Source: Nocardioides sp. S-1144
GTDB taxonomy: Bacteria > Actinomycetota > Actinomycetes > Propionibacteriales > Nocardioidaceae
Direction of reading: 5' to 3'
NCBI RefSeq assembly: GCF_005954645.2
Contig: NZ_CP040695.2
Location: 3,596,001-3,660,000, forward strand
Length of the DNA stretch: 64,000 nt
Every line of letters begins with the position of its first letter. The stretch's first letter is position 1. The notes under the pieces are model-generated. The model had not been told where the DNA came from and did no database searches. It worked only from the letters and a program-made list of their open reading frames with translations. The position numbers and the translations under genes are program-made. Below are positions 51,940 through 61,940 of the stretch, piece by piece.

Positions 51940-52578
51940 TCAGCCGCCCGGGACGGCGGGCGGGGAGTCGACGTCGTGGCCGCGGGCCAGGTCGCCGCAC
52001 TCCACCAGCGCCACGTCGTGGGCGGCGAGGTAGGGCTTGGCGCCGGCGTCGCCGACGGCGGCCGCGGCGACGCCGGCCCAGTGCTCGCGGCCGAGCACGA
52101 CGGGGTGACCCGGCACGCCGTCGTACGACGCCCGCGCCAGGGTGGCCGGGCCGGCGCCGGCCGCGACGCGGCGGACCACGTCGGCGGTCACGTCGGGCAG
52201 GTCGACGAGGTGGACGACGACCGCGTCGCCGGCAGCCCCGTCGGCCGCCCCGTCGGCCGCCCCGTCGGCTGCCCCGTCGTCCGCCCCGTCGGCAGCCCTG
52301 TCGGCAGCCCTGTCGAGGGCGGCCAGTCCGGCGCGCAGCGACGCCGCCATGCCGGTCGCCCAGTCGCCCGCGACCACGACCGGCACGCCGGCGGGCACGA
52401 GGCGGGCGGCGTCGTCGGCGGCCGCGCCGAGCACCACCGTGACGCGCTCGCACCCGCCGTCGCGCAGCACGCCGAGCGACCGGACCAGCCACGACGTGCC
52501 GTCGGCGTCGTGCACCAGGGCCTTCGGCCGGCCCATCCGGGAGCCGGCCCCGGCGGCGAGCAGCAGTCCGGCAGTCAC
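51940..52578 (-). CDS. MobA/MocA-like nucleotidyltransferase with Ala-Asp repeat insert
   Basis: This 212-residue protein should attach CMP or GMP to molybdopterin to make the dinucleotide cofactor of the hydroxylase. The NTP loop LLLAAGAGSRMGRPKAL (about 5-21) and metal-site region HLVDLPDV are intact. Between them, the stretch about 91-118 is a low-complexity DRAADGAADG repeat encoded by about seven imperfect 12-bp units (52234-52320), an insert in a surface loop. It lies 3 nt after the anti-sigma-like gene, ahead of coxD. Confidence 0.86.
   Translation of the reverse strand: MTAGLLLAAGAGSRMGRPKALVHDADGTSWLVRSLGVLRDGGCERVTVVLGAAADDAARLVPAGVPVVVAGDWATGMAASLRAGLAALDRAADRAADGADDGAADGAADGAADGAAGDAVVVHLVDLPDVTADVVRRVAAGAGPATLARASYDGVPGHPVVLGREHWAGVAAAAVGDAGAKPYLAAHDVALVECGDLARGHDVDSPPAVPGG
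52234..52320. repeat. 12-bp coding repeat inside the MobA-like gene
   Basis: About seven imperfect 12-bp units (GCCCCGTCGGCC and variants) encode AADG repeats. They preserve the reading frame and are prone to length change. Confidence 0.7.
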
Positions 52579-52581
52579 GAC

Positions 52582-53289
52582 TCAGCCCGGGAAGGCCTCG
52601 GCGTACACCGCGGCCAGGCCCTCGCTGTAGGGCGCGGTGAAGCCGCACAGGGTGACCCGGTCGTCGGTCGCCGAGACCAGGTAGCGCCCACCCTCCTCGA
52701 ACGTCACGCCGGCCAGCAGGGCCGCCATGTCGTCGCTGGGCGCGGTGACGGTAACCAGGTCGGTCTCCTCGCCGGTGTAGTACCGCGTCGGCTCGAGGGT
52801 CACCTTGTCGCCGCTGATCGCGGTGACGGTGCCCTCGAAGGCCAGCGACTGGGCGGCCACGACCTGCGGCGACTCCGCGGGCGGCAGGCAGCGCCCGCTC
52901 GCGCCGGCGGTGTCGACGCCGAGCCGGGTGACGCTCTGGGCGGCCTCCGACGTCGGCGGGCTCGCCGCGGGCTCACCGGCGACCGGGGGCGTCTCCTCGT
53001 CGTTGCCCACCGTCGCCCAGAGGATCCCGCCGCCGATGAGCACGAGGGCCGCGGCGGCGACCAGCCAGGTCAGGCGGCTGCGGTGGCGGGTGCCGTCGGT
53101 GCGCGACTCGTCGGTGTGCACGTCGGTCATGGTGTCCTCCAGGAGTCGGGCCACCCGGGACGGGTCGGCCGGTGGCAGGGAGGCGGCCGGGTCGTGCGCG
53201 GCGAGCAGGGCGCGCAGGTCGTCGTCGTGCTGGTCGTGCTGGTCGTCCTGCTGGTCGTGCTGGTCGTCCTGCTGGTGGTGCTCGTTCAC
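52582..53289 (-). CDS. Membrane protein, likely anti-sigma partner
   Basis: This 235-residue protein has a His/Gln/Asp-rich N-terminal tail (residues 5-24), a helical region, one membrane helix (about 75-96; WLVAAAALVLIGGGILWATVG) and an extracytoplasmic domain of about 135 residues with three cysteines (RCLPPAE and TLCGFTAPY). It lacks the zinc-binding HxxxCxxC of classical anti-sigma factors. Its coupling to the ECF gene (GTGA overlap) suggests the same role, which is inference. Confidence 0.7.
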   Translation of the reverse strand: MNEHHQQDDQHDQQDDQHDQHDDDLRALLAAHDPAASLPPADPSRVARLLEDTMTDVHTDESRTDGTRHRSRLTWLVAAAALVLIGGGILWATVGNDEETPPVAGEPAASPPTSEAAQSVTRLGVDTAGASGRCLPPAESPQVVAAQSLAFEGTVTAISGDKVTLEPTRYYTGEETDLVTVTAPSDDMAALLAGVTFEEGGRYLVSATDDRVTLCGFTAPYSEGLAAVYAEAFPG

Positions 53290-53831
53290 GGCTTCCTCCC
53301 TTCCGTCGACCCCTCATGTCCGGCACCGACGCCGATCTTTCGCAGCTCCTCGCGCAGCCGGCCGCGGGCGCGGTGCAGCCGGATGCTCACGGCGTTCGGC
53401 GTCACGTCGAGGACCACCGCGATCTCCGAGGGCGTGAGCTGCTCCCACGCCCACAGCCGCAGCAGCTCGGCGTCGGACGCCGGGAGCGCGGCCAGGGCCT
53501 CGCCGACCGCGTCGTCGGCCGCGTCGCCGGCCGCGCCGGGCGGCGTGGTGGCGGCGGCCGGCGGGTCGACGACGGCGATCCGGCTGGCGACCCGGCGCTG
53601 GCGGCGGTCGCCCCGCTCGGCGTTGGCCAGGCAGTGGCGGGCGACGCCGTAGGCCCAGGGCAGGGCGTCGTCGGGCACCTCGTCGATCCGCCGCCAGCAC
53701 ACCAGCAGCGTGTCGGCGAGGACGTCGTCGGCGGTCGCGGCGTCGGTCCGGCGCGCGAGGTAGCGTCGCAGCGGCTCGACGATCTCGGCCGCGACGTCCT
53801 CGAGCCGGTCGCGGCGTCCCTCCGAAGTCAC
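53286..53831 (-). CDS. ECF RNA polymerase sigma factor
   Basis: This 181-residue sigma factor has region 2 (LRRYLARRTDAATADDVLADTLLVCWRRIDEVPDDALPWAYGVARHCLAN, about 20-70) and region 4 (LPASDAELLRLWAWEQLTPSEIAVVLDVTPNAVSIRLHRARGRLREEL, about 112-160). It heads a run sigma, membrane partner, MobA-like, coxD, coxE, xdhC. It could therefore link an envelope signal to molybdenum-enzyme maturation. The GTG at 53831 follows GGTGGGG closely, and the choice is moderate. Confidence 0.88.
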   Translation of the reverse strand: MTSEGRRDRLEDVAAEIVEPLRRYLARRTDAATADDVLADTLLVCWRRIDEVPDDALPWAYGVARHCLANAERGDRRQRRVASRIAVVDPPAAATTPPGAAGDAADDAVGEALAALPASDAELLRLWAWEQLTPSEIAVVLDVTPNAVSIRLHRARGRLREELRKIGVGAGHEGSTEGRKP

Positions 53832-53918
53832 CCCACCACCGTGTCACACGCCCGGGTTTCGGCCCGCCCGCCACGGGATAGGTTCCGCACGTCCCTCAGG
53901 CCTTCAGTAGGAGTCATC

Positions 53919-55769
53919 GTGGCGCACTTCCCCTCGGTGGGCGAGGAGTTCGGCGGGTACCGGATCACCCGCCAGCTCGGCCGGGGTGGCATGGGCGTCG
54001 TGTTCGCCGCCGAGCAGCGCGGCCTGGGCCGCACGGTCGCCCTCAAGGTGCTCTCCCCCGAGTTCGCCGAGCAGCCCGACTACCGGGCCCGGTTCGCCCG
54101 CGAGGCCACCGTGCTGGCCCGCCTGGACTCCCCGCACGTCATCGCGATCTTCGACCACGGCGAGCAGGACGGCTGCCTCTACATCGCCACCCAGTACGTC
54201 GGCGGCGGCGACCTGAGCGACGCGATCCGCCGCCACGGACCGGTGCCCGCGGTCGAGGCCGCGACGATCGCCGAGCAGATGGCCTGGGCGCTGCGCGACT
54301 CGCACGCGGCCGGCGTCGTCCACCGCGACCTCAAGCCCAGCAACGTGCTGCTGCGCGGCGTCGGCTCGGAGACCTACGCCTACCTGTGCGACTTCGGCAT
54401 CGCCCAGGACCGCACCCCCGGCAACACGGTCACCGGCGCGGTCGCCGGCACCTTCGCCTACCTGGCCCCGGAGCGGCTGCGCGGCGAGCCCGCCACCGCC
54501 GCCGCCGACATCTACGCCCTCGGCTGCGTGCTCTGGACGATGGTGGTCGGGTCCGCGCCGTACGCCGGCAGCGACGTCCAGATCGGCATGAGCCACCTCA
54601 ACGCACCGGTCCCGCGGCTGGTCGACGACTCCCCCGTGGCCCGCGCCGTCAACGACGTCCTGCAGCGCGCGCTCGCCAAGGAGCCGGGCCGCCGCTACCC
54701 CGACGCCGGCGCGATGCGCGCCGACCTGCGCGAGCTCGCGCGGGTCGCCGGGGCGCCGCACCCGCCGCTGCGTCCGTTCCCGACCGCCGCCCCGTCCTGG
54801 CCGCCGGCGCCACCCTCGGCTCCGTCCTCGGCTCCGGCCGCGGCGGCGGCCGCGGCGGCGGCCGCGGCGGCGGCGAGGCCGAGCCACCCCGGTCCGCCGA
54901 GCCACCCCAGCCGGCCGAGCCAGCCGAGCCTGGCCAGCCAGTCGTCGGCGCCGGGTGCGCCGTGGCTGCCGCCGCCCCCGTCCTTCGCCGGCCCGCCGCC
55001 GCCCCGCAAGCGCCGCACCGGCCTCATCGTGGCCGGCGTGGTGGCCGCCGTCGTCACGGTGGTCGGCGGCGTCGCCGTGGCCGTGGTGGCCAACGGCGGT
55101 GGCGGCGACCCGGTGGCGGACCCGACCGGGTCGACCTCGACCAGCACGACCAGCTCGACCGCCCCGACGTCGCCCACGACCACCGCCCCCACCACGCCGG
55201 TCGCCCCGACCACGACGGAGACGGTCGACCCGCCGGAGCCGCCGCCGGAGCCGAGGAAGACCCCGACCCCGACCTACCCCGACGTGCCCGCCGCCTCCGG
55301 CGTGCAGATCGAGCTCGGGGCGGCGTCGCTGCGGGCGCCCTCGGGGTGGGGCACCATCGACCGGGGCATCGTGCAGGACGGCGTCGGCGCGCGCGACTAC
55401 GGCGACACCGAGGGCTACTACTCCTCGGTCTTCATCCGGCGCAGCGAGCCCGTCATCCCCATCACCTCGCCCGAGCTGCTCGAGATCGCGGCCGAGGCAG
55501 CCGTCGAGAACCTCGACGAGGCCGACGACACCATCGAGCTCAAGTTCAGCGGTCTCATGCCGCGGGCCTGGCTCGACGGCGAGCGCGCGGTGCGCATCCG
55601 CGCGTCGTACTTCTCGACCAAGGACAACCTGTCGTTCACCGAGGAGACGTGGTTCGCCCAGCGCGGCACGTACCTCTACCGCGTGACCTTCCAGCACAGC
55701 CGGTCGGACTCGCAGGCCGCCCGCCGCGGCCAGATCGACCCGATGGTCGTCTCCTTCCGCTGGCGCTGA
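53919..55769 (+). CDS. Membrane Ser/Thr protein kinase (PknB-like)
   Basis: This 616-residue receptor-type kinase has a cytoplasmic kinase domain (about 12-275) with GRGGMGVVF, the ATP-binding Lys in VALKVL, HRDLKPSN (catalytic Asp137) and DFGIA (Asp158). A Pro/Ala/Ser juxtamembrane stretch with a poly-Ala run, one membrane helix (about 368-391), a Thr/Ser/Pro stalk and a 160-residue outer domain of unknown type follow. There are no PASTA repeats. AGGAG precedes the GTG by 5 nt. It could phosphorylate partners of the FHA proteins at 11.9-14.5 kb, but that is speculative. Confidence 0.92.
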   Translation: MAHFPSVGEEFGGYRITRQLGRGGMGVVFAAEQRGLGRTVALKVLSPEFAEQPDYRARFAREATVLARLDSPHVIAIFDHGEQDGCLYIATQYVGGGDLSDAIRRHGPVPAVEAATIAEQMAWALRDSHAAGVVHRDLKPSNVLLRGVGSETYAYLCDFGIAQDRTPGNTVTGAVAGTFAYLAPERLRGEPATAAADIYALGCVLWTMVVGSAPYAGSDVQIGMSHLNAPVPRLVDDSPVARAVNDVLQRALAKEPGRRYPDAGAMRADLRELARVAGAPHPPLRPFPTAAPSWPPAPPSAPSSAPAAAAAAAAAAAAARPSHPGPPSHPSRPSQPSLASQSSAPGAPWLPPPPSFAGPPPPRKRRTGLIVAGVVAAVVTVVGGVAVAVVANGGGGDPVADPTGSTSTSTTSSTAPTSPTTTAPTTPVAPTTTETVDPPEPPPEPRKTPTPTYPDVPAASGVQIELGAASLRAPSGWGTIDRGIVQDGVGARDYGDTEGYYSSVFIRRSEPVIPITSPELLEIAAEAAVENLDEADDTIELKFSGLMPRAWLDGERAVRIRASYFSTKDNLSFTEETWFAQRGTYLYRVTFQHSRSDSQAARRGQIDPMVVSFRWR

Positions 55770-55845
55770 CGCCCCCAGCCGACGGGGCGGCGTCCGGGCG
55801 GCGTCGTCCTCGACGTCTATCGCCCCACCCGTCACTCCGTCGCAC

Positions 55846-55916
55846 GAAACTCACGCTCCTTGGCCGAAACTTCGTGCCAGGAAAGGGAGTTTCACCGCCT
55901 CAGCGGTGAAACTCCC
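55846..55916. repeat. 71-nt dispersed palindromic element, copy B
   Basis: This copy ends in a perfect 14-bp hairpin (55885-55916) with loop CTCA. It lies 76 nt past the kinase stop, in the gene-free stretch 55770-56203, which holds copies B and C, the groEL terminator and nothing else that I can see. Confidence 0.8.
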
Positions 55917-56029
55917 GGCAGGTGCGGGCCGCGCGTCGATGAGGGCGCAAGCGCGCCGGAGCTCGACATCCGTCATCGCTCTGCACGACGTCACCAACCC
56001 CCTCAGCCCCACGGGGCACACCGGCGGAC

Positions 56030-56100
56030 GGAACTCCCGCTCCTGGGCCGAAACTTCATGCAAGGAGCGGGAGATTCACCGCTTCAGCGGTGAAACTCCC
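56030..56100. repeat. 71-nt dispersed palindromic element, copy C
   Basis: This copy has an outer stem GAACTCCCGCTCC / GGAGCGGGAG and a 3' hairpin (56069-56100) with one mismatch. All three copies are 71 nt and share CGAAACTTC in the loop. Confidence 0.8.
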
Positions 56101-56142
56101 GCCAGGTCCCGCGGCGGACGCGCGCAGGAACCGGACGAACGA

Positions 56143-56176
56143 CACCGGCCCGCCCCCAGGAGGGGACGGGCCGGTG
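56143..56176 (-). terminator. groEL terminator hairpin
   Basis: CACCGGCCCG pairs exactly with CGGGCCGGTG across a loop that itself pairs CCCC with GGGG. It lies 27 nt past the groEL stop codon. Confidence 0.75.
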
Positions 56177-56203
56177 GTGGTGCGGGTCAGGCAGCGGCGG
56201 GAC

Positions 56204-58072
<1,869 letters not shown>

Positions 58073-58915
58073 TCAGAGGCGCGTGGCGAGCGCCGCGGCG
58101 AGCGCGGTCGCGTTGACCGGGAGGATCGGGAGGTACAGGCCCGGCTCGGTGACCTCGACCTCGCTGACGACGAGGCGGCCGTCGAGGTGGAGCAGGTCGA
58201 CCCGGGCGTAGACCAGGTCGGCGCCGGTGCGCGTGGACGCCGCCGCGACGGCGTCGACGGCGAGCCGGGCGGCAGCGTCGTCGAGCGGCACGGCGGTGGT
58301 GGTGCCTCCGTGCCGCTCGTGCACCCGGACGTCGTGACCACCGGTGCGCTTCACGGCCTGCGACACCGGCCGGCCGCCGAGGACGAAGACCGACTGCTCG
58401 CCCTCGGTGTGCACCGAGTCGACGAGCGGCTGGACCAGCCACGGGCCGGCGCTGCCGGACCCGCCGGGACGCCAGGCGGCGGCGTCCGCGACGACCTCGA
58501 CACCGACCCCGGACGCCCCGACCCGGGGCTTGACCACGGCGGTGCCGAACCGCGCGACCGCGGTCCGGACGGCGTCCGCGTCGCCGGCGAGCACGCTCGG
58601 CACGACGGGCAGGTCGGTGTGCCCCGCGAGGTCGAGCAGGTAGCTCTTGTCGGTGTTCCACCGGAACGCCGCCGCCCCGTTGATGAGGGCCGGCCCGATC
58701 CGTTCGGCCCAGTCGAGGAACTCCCGGCGTCGGTCCTGGTAGTCCCAGGTGGAGCGCACCGCGACGAGGCGGGCGCCGGCCCAGTCGACGGACGGGTCGT
58801 CCCACACGGCCCAGCGGCTGCTCAGGCCGAGCCCGGCCAGGGCGGCGTCGAGGAGCTCGTGACCGGGCTCGCCGAACGGGCGGCCGGCCGAGGTCACCAG
58901 CAGGACGTCGAGCAC
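58073..58915 (-). CDS. ATP-grasp family protein
   Basis: This 280-residue protein looks like a ligase of the ATP-grasp fold, of the glutathione-synthetase or cycloserine DcsG type. The N-terminal domain has LVTSAGRPFGEPGHELLDAAL and RSTWDYQDRRREFLDWAERIG; the ATP-binding part has VVKPRVGASGVGVEVV and LVQPLVD. The metal-site region VSEVEVTEPGLYL lies near the end. It should join a carboxylate to an amine or similar; the product is unknown. The GTG has a -10 box TAGGCT 6 nt upstream. Confidence 0.8.
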   Translation of the reverse strand: MLDVLLVTSAGRPFGEPGHELLDAALAGLGLSSRWAVWDDPSVDWAGARLVAVRSTWDYQDRRREFLDWAERIGPALINGAAAFRWNTDKSYLLDLAGHTDLPVVPSVLAGDADAVRTAVARFGTAVVKPRVGASGVGVEVVADAAAWRPGGSGSAGPWLVQPLVDSVHTEGEQSVFVLGGRPVSQAVKRTGGHDVRVHERHGGTTTAVPLDDAAARLAVDAVAAASTRTGADLVYARVDLLHLDGRLVVSEVEVTEPGLYLPILPVNATALAAALATRL

Positions 58916-58921
58916 CCGCCC

Positions 58922-58927
58922 AGCCTA
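58922..58927 (-). promoter_or_regulatory. -10 box TAGGCT, leaderless start of ATP-grasp gene
   Basis: TAGGCT on the minus strand ends 6 nt before the GTG at 58915. Confidence 0.6.
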
Positions 58928-58961
58928 GGCAGCCGGTCCGGCGACCGGCCGGCGCTCCGGG

Positions 58962-59783
58962 TCAGGGCGGCGTCGGCGCGTGGTGGCCGAACGGCACCCG
59001 GTCGTGCAGGCCGAGCGCGGTGAGCACCGAGGGCAGCAGCGCGGCCGCCGTGCGCCGGTAGCCGAGCGCGCTGGGGTGGAACCGGTCGAGGCTGAACATC
59101 TCGTCGGGGTTGGTGATGAAGAACGGCCCCACCACCCGCGCGAGCGACACCGCGTGCGCCCCCGTGCGGACGGCGGCGGCGGCCTGCGCCGTCGCGAGCT
59201 GGCGTGACGCGCGCGAGCCGAGCGCGCGCAGCGGCTGCGGCACCGGCCGCAGCGCGCCGAGGTCTGGGCAGGTGCCGACGACCACCTCGGCGCCGCGCTC
59301 GCGCAGCCGGCGGACGGCGTCCTCCAGGTGACGCACCGACACCGCGACCGGCACCCGGTGGGTGACGTCGTTGCCGCCGACCACGACGACGGCGACGTCG
59401 GGGCGGTAGCCGTCCGGGAGCGTGGCGAGCTGCGCGGCGAGCATCGAGCTCTCCGAGCCGACCACGGCCACCGTGCGCAGCCGCACCGCACGGTGGGTCC
59501 GCTTGGCCAGTCCCTTCGCGAGCCGGCCGCCCAGGGTGTCCTTGCGGCGCTCGGCCCCGAGCCCGGCCGCGATGGAGTCGCCGACGAGGAGCAGGTCGAG
59601 CGGGTCCCCGTACGACGAGCGCCAGATCCGGTCGGCGTCGGGCGGGCTCTCCCCCAGCGGCTTGCCGATCAGCCGGCGCGCGGTCGCGGCCTGCCGGGCG
59701 AGCAGCCCGCGGGCGCCGTACGCACCGCCGAGGACACCGGCGGCGCCCGTGGCGGCGAGGAGGGTCAGTGGTCGGGACGGCAT
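58962..59783 (-). CDS. SGNH/GDSL-type esterase
   Basis: This 273-residue hydrolase has an N-terminal hydrophobic signal or anchor (LTLLAATGAAGVLGGAYGARGLL). Block I LLVGDSIAAGLGAE holds the Ser nucleophile, block III VVVGGNDVTH the Gly/Asn, and block V SLDRFHPSALGY the Asp and His. Such enzymes release acyl groups from lipids or polysaccharides at the cell envelope. The ATG is preceded by TGAGAT at 6 nt, a weak -10. It lies behind the ATP-grasp gene but with its own upstream region. Confidence 0.88.
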   Translation of the reverse strand: MPSRPLTLLAATGAAGVLGGAYGARGLLARQAATARRLIGKPLGESPPDADRIWRSSYGDPLDLLLVGDSIAAGLGAERRKDTLGGRLAKGLAKRTHRAVRLRTVAVVGSESSMLAAQLATLPDGYRPDVAVVVVGGNDVTHRVPVAVSVRHLEDAVRRLRERGAEVVVGTCPDLGALRPVPQPLRALGSRASRQLATAQAAAAVRTGAHAVSLARVVGPFFITNPDEMFSLDRFHPSALGYRRTAAALLPSVLTALGLHDRVPFGHHAPTPP

Positions 59784-59886
59784 GGCCCCATCTCACGCAC
59801 GGGTCGTTGAACGGACGGTGTCGATCTCGGGGGTGCCCGCGCGTCATCTCGGTGACAGACTTCCCACGACCCAGAAAGAGGACGCC

Positions 59887-60267
59887 ATGACGACGACCTA
59901 CGCCATCCTGCTGCCCGGCGACGAGAACGCCTGGGAGGCCCTCTCCCCCGACGAGCAGGCCGCCGTGTTCGCCCGGCACGACGCCTTCTCGACCGCCCTC
60001 GAGGCCCGCGGCCACCGGATCACCGGAGGCGCCGAGCTCACCCACTCCCGCGAGACCCGGCAGGTGCGTCGCGTCGGCGGTGAGGTCGTCGTCACCGACG
60101 GGCCCTACGCCGAGACCGTCGAGCAGCTCTCGGGCTTCTACCTCGTCGAGTCCGACGACGTCGACGACCTGGTCGAGGTGGCCGCGATGCTGGCCGACGA
60201 CGGCGACGGTGCCGTCGAGGTCCGCGCCTGCCAGCCCGGGCCCGACGCGGGCGCGGCGGACGCATGA
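59887..60267 (+). CDS. YciI-like (DGPF) protein
   Basis: This 126-residue small cytoplasmic protein has the YCII fold with TDGPYAETVEQLSGFYLVE, the DGPF-type signature, and a conserved His in ARHDAFS. AAAGAGG precedes the ATG by 5 nt. It is the first gene of an operon with a second YciI protein (ATGA overlap) and an ECF42 sigma factor, a combination well known in actinobacteria. Its role toward the sigma factor is not understood. Confidence 0.9.
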   Translation: MTTTYAILLPGDENAWEALSPDEQAAVFARHDAFSTALEARGHRITGGAELTHSRETRQVRRVGGEVVVTDGPYAETVEQLSGFYLVESDDVDDLVEVAAMLADDGDGAVEVRACQPGPDAGAADA

Positions 60268-60629
60268 GCCGCTTCCTGCTGCTGATGGCCGAGGCCGGGC
60301 ACTTCGACGCGTGGGACGCCGCCGACGACGCGCTGCGCGACCGGGTCGTGGCCGACTTCCAGGCCTTCGACCGGGCCGTCCGCGAGCGGGGCGCGGTGGT
60401 CGGCGGCGAGGCGTTGAGCCGGCCGGAGACCGCTCGCACCGTCCGGCCGGCCGGGGCGGACGACGTCCGCCCGGTGACGGCCGGCCCGTTCGCCGAGACC
60501 GTCGAGCAGCTCGGCGGCTTCTACCTGGTCGACGTCCCCGACCTCGCCGCCGCGGTCGAGCTCGCGACGCTGCTGCCGCGCGAGTACGCCGTCGAGGTGC
60601 GCGAGTGCGTCGACGTCCCGGACTTCTGA
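60264..60629 (+). CDS. YciI-like protein, second copy
   Basis: This 121-residue paralogue of the preceding gene has AGPFAETVEQLGGFYLVD in place of DGPF, and aligns along its whole length. Duplication of the YciI gene beside an ECF42 sigma factor is common. It is translated with a 4-nt overlap from the first copy. Confidence 0.9.
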   Translation: MSRFLLLMAEAGHFDAWDAADDALRDRVVADFQAFDRAVRERGAVVGGEALSRPETARTVRPAGADDVRPVTAGPFAETVEQLGGFYLVDVPDLAAAVELATLLPREYAVEVRECVDVPDF

Positions 60630-60654
60630 CCGGGCGCCCGCCCCGCGACCCGAC

Positions 60655-61911
60655 GTGACCCTCGAGCGGCTGTTGCGCGAGGAGTGGGGCCGTCTCCTCG
60701 CCCTGCTCGTCGCGCAGTTCCGCCGCCTCGACCTGGCCGAGGACGCCCTCGGCGACGCCTTCGAGGCCGCGGCCCGGCGCTGGCCCGACGACGGCGAGCC
60801 GGCCAACCCCCCGGCGTGGCTGCTCGTCACCGCCCGACGGCGGGTCCTCGACCGGCTGCGGGCCGAGGCCGTCGCCCACCGGTCCCTGCCGCTGCTGGCC
60901 GTCGAGACCGACCTGGTCGAGGAGGCCGGGCGCGTGCTCGCCGACGGGTCGGCCCCCGGCGAGGCCGGGGCGGTCGACGAGCGGCTCCGCCTCGTGCTGC
61001 TCTGCGCCCACCCGACCCTCCCGGCCGAGCACGCCGCCGCGCTCACCCTGCGGCTGGTGCTCGGCGTCCCGACCGCCGACGTCGCCCGGCTGTTCCTCGT
61101 GCCGACCGCCACGATGGCCGCCCGGCTCACCCGGGCCCGCAAGCGGCTGGCGGGCGCGTCGTTCGCCGTGCCGACCGGCGCGGCGCTGCTGCACCGGGTC
61201 GCGGACGTCGCCGACATCGCCTACCTCGCCTTCACCGCCGGGTACGCGCCCGGGTCGGGCGCCGACGTCGTGCGGTCCGAGGAGGCCGGCGAGGCGCTCC
61301 GGCTGGTCCGCGTGCTGCGCGAGGTGGCCCCCGACGCGGCCCGGCCCGACCTCGACGCCCTCCTCGCGCTCATGCTGCTGCAGCACTCGCGGCGCGACGC
61401 GCGGGTGGCCGGCGGCGCGCTGGTGCTGCTGCCCGACCAGGACCGCAGCCGGTGGAAGGGGGCGGAGATCGCCGAGGCGCTCGACCTGCTGACCCCGCTG
61501 GCCGCGGGGACGACGTCGACGCCGTACCTGCTCCAGGCGCTGATCGCCGCCGAGCACGCGATCGCGCCCACCGCCGCCGCCACCGACTGGGCGCGCATCA
61601 CCGGGTGGTACGCCGAGCTCGAGGACCTCACCGGCTCGCCGGTCGTGCGACTCAACCGGGCGGTCGCCGTCGCCGAGGCCGACGGGCCGGAGGCCGCGCT
61701 GGCCCTCCTCGCCGGGCTCGACCTCCCGGGCCACCGGCTGCCCGCGGTCCGGGCCGAGCTGCTGGCTCGGGCCGGACGGCGCGCCGAGGCGCGCACGGCC
61801 TACGACGCCGCCATCGGGGCGTGCGAGAACGCCGCCGAGCGCGAGCACCTCCTGGGCCGTCGCGACCGCCTCGACCACGACGCCCGGCCCCCCGGGGCCG
61901 CCGGCGCGTAA
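60655..61911 (+). CDS. ECF42-type sigma factor with C-terminal extension
   Basis: This 418-residue sigma factor has region 2 (LLALLVAQFRRLDLAEDALGDAFEAAARRWPDDGEPANPPAWLLVTARRRVLDRL, about 13-68), region 4 (LTLRLVLGVPTADVARLFLVPTATMAARLTRARKRL, about 125-165), and a large helical C-terminal domain of DUF6596/TPR type (about 185-418). ECF42 factors have no anti-sigma; the C-terminal extension and YciI partners are thought to control them. The GTG starts 26 nt past the second YciI stop. Confidence 0.9.
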   Translation: MTLERLLREEWGRLLALLVAQFRRLDLAEDALGDAFEAAARRWPDDGEPANPPAWLLVTARRRVLDRLRAEAVAHRSLPLLAVETDLVEEAGRVLADGSAPGEAGAVDERLRLVLLCAHPTLPAEHAAALTLRLVLGVPTADVARLFLVPTATMAARLTRARKRLAGASFAVPTGAALLHRVADVADIAYLAFTAGYAPGSGADVVRSEEAGEALRLVRVLREVAPDAARPDLDALLALMLLQHSRRDARVAGGALVLLPDQDRSRWKGAEIAEALDLLTPLAAGTTSTPYLLQALIAAEHAIAPTAAATDWARITGWYAELEDLTGSPVVRLNRAVAVAEADGPEAALALLAGLDLPGHRLPAVRAELLARAGRRAEARTAYDAAIGACENAAEREHLLGRRDRLDHDARPPGAAGA

Positions 61912-61940
61912 CGCGCGGTCGCGGCCGTCGTTGTGACGTC

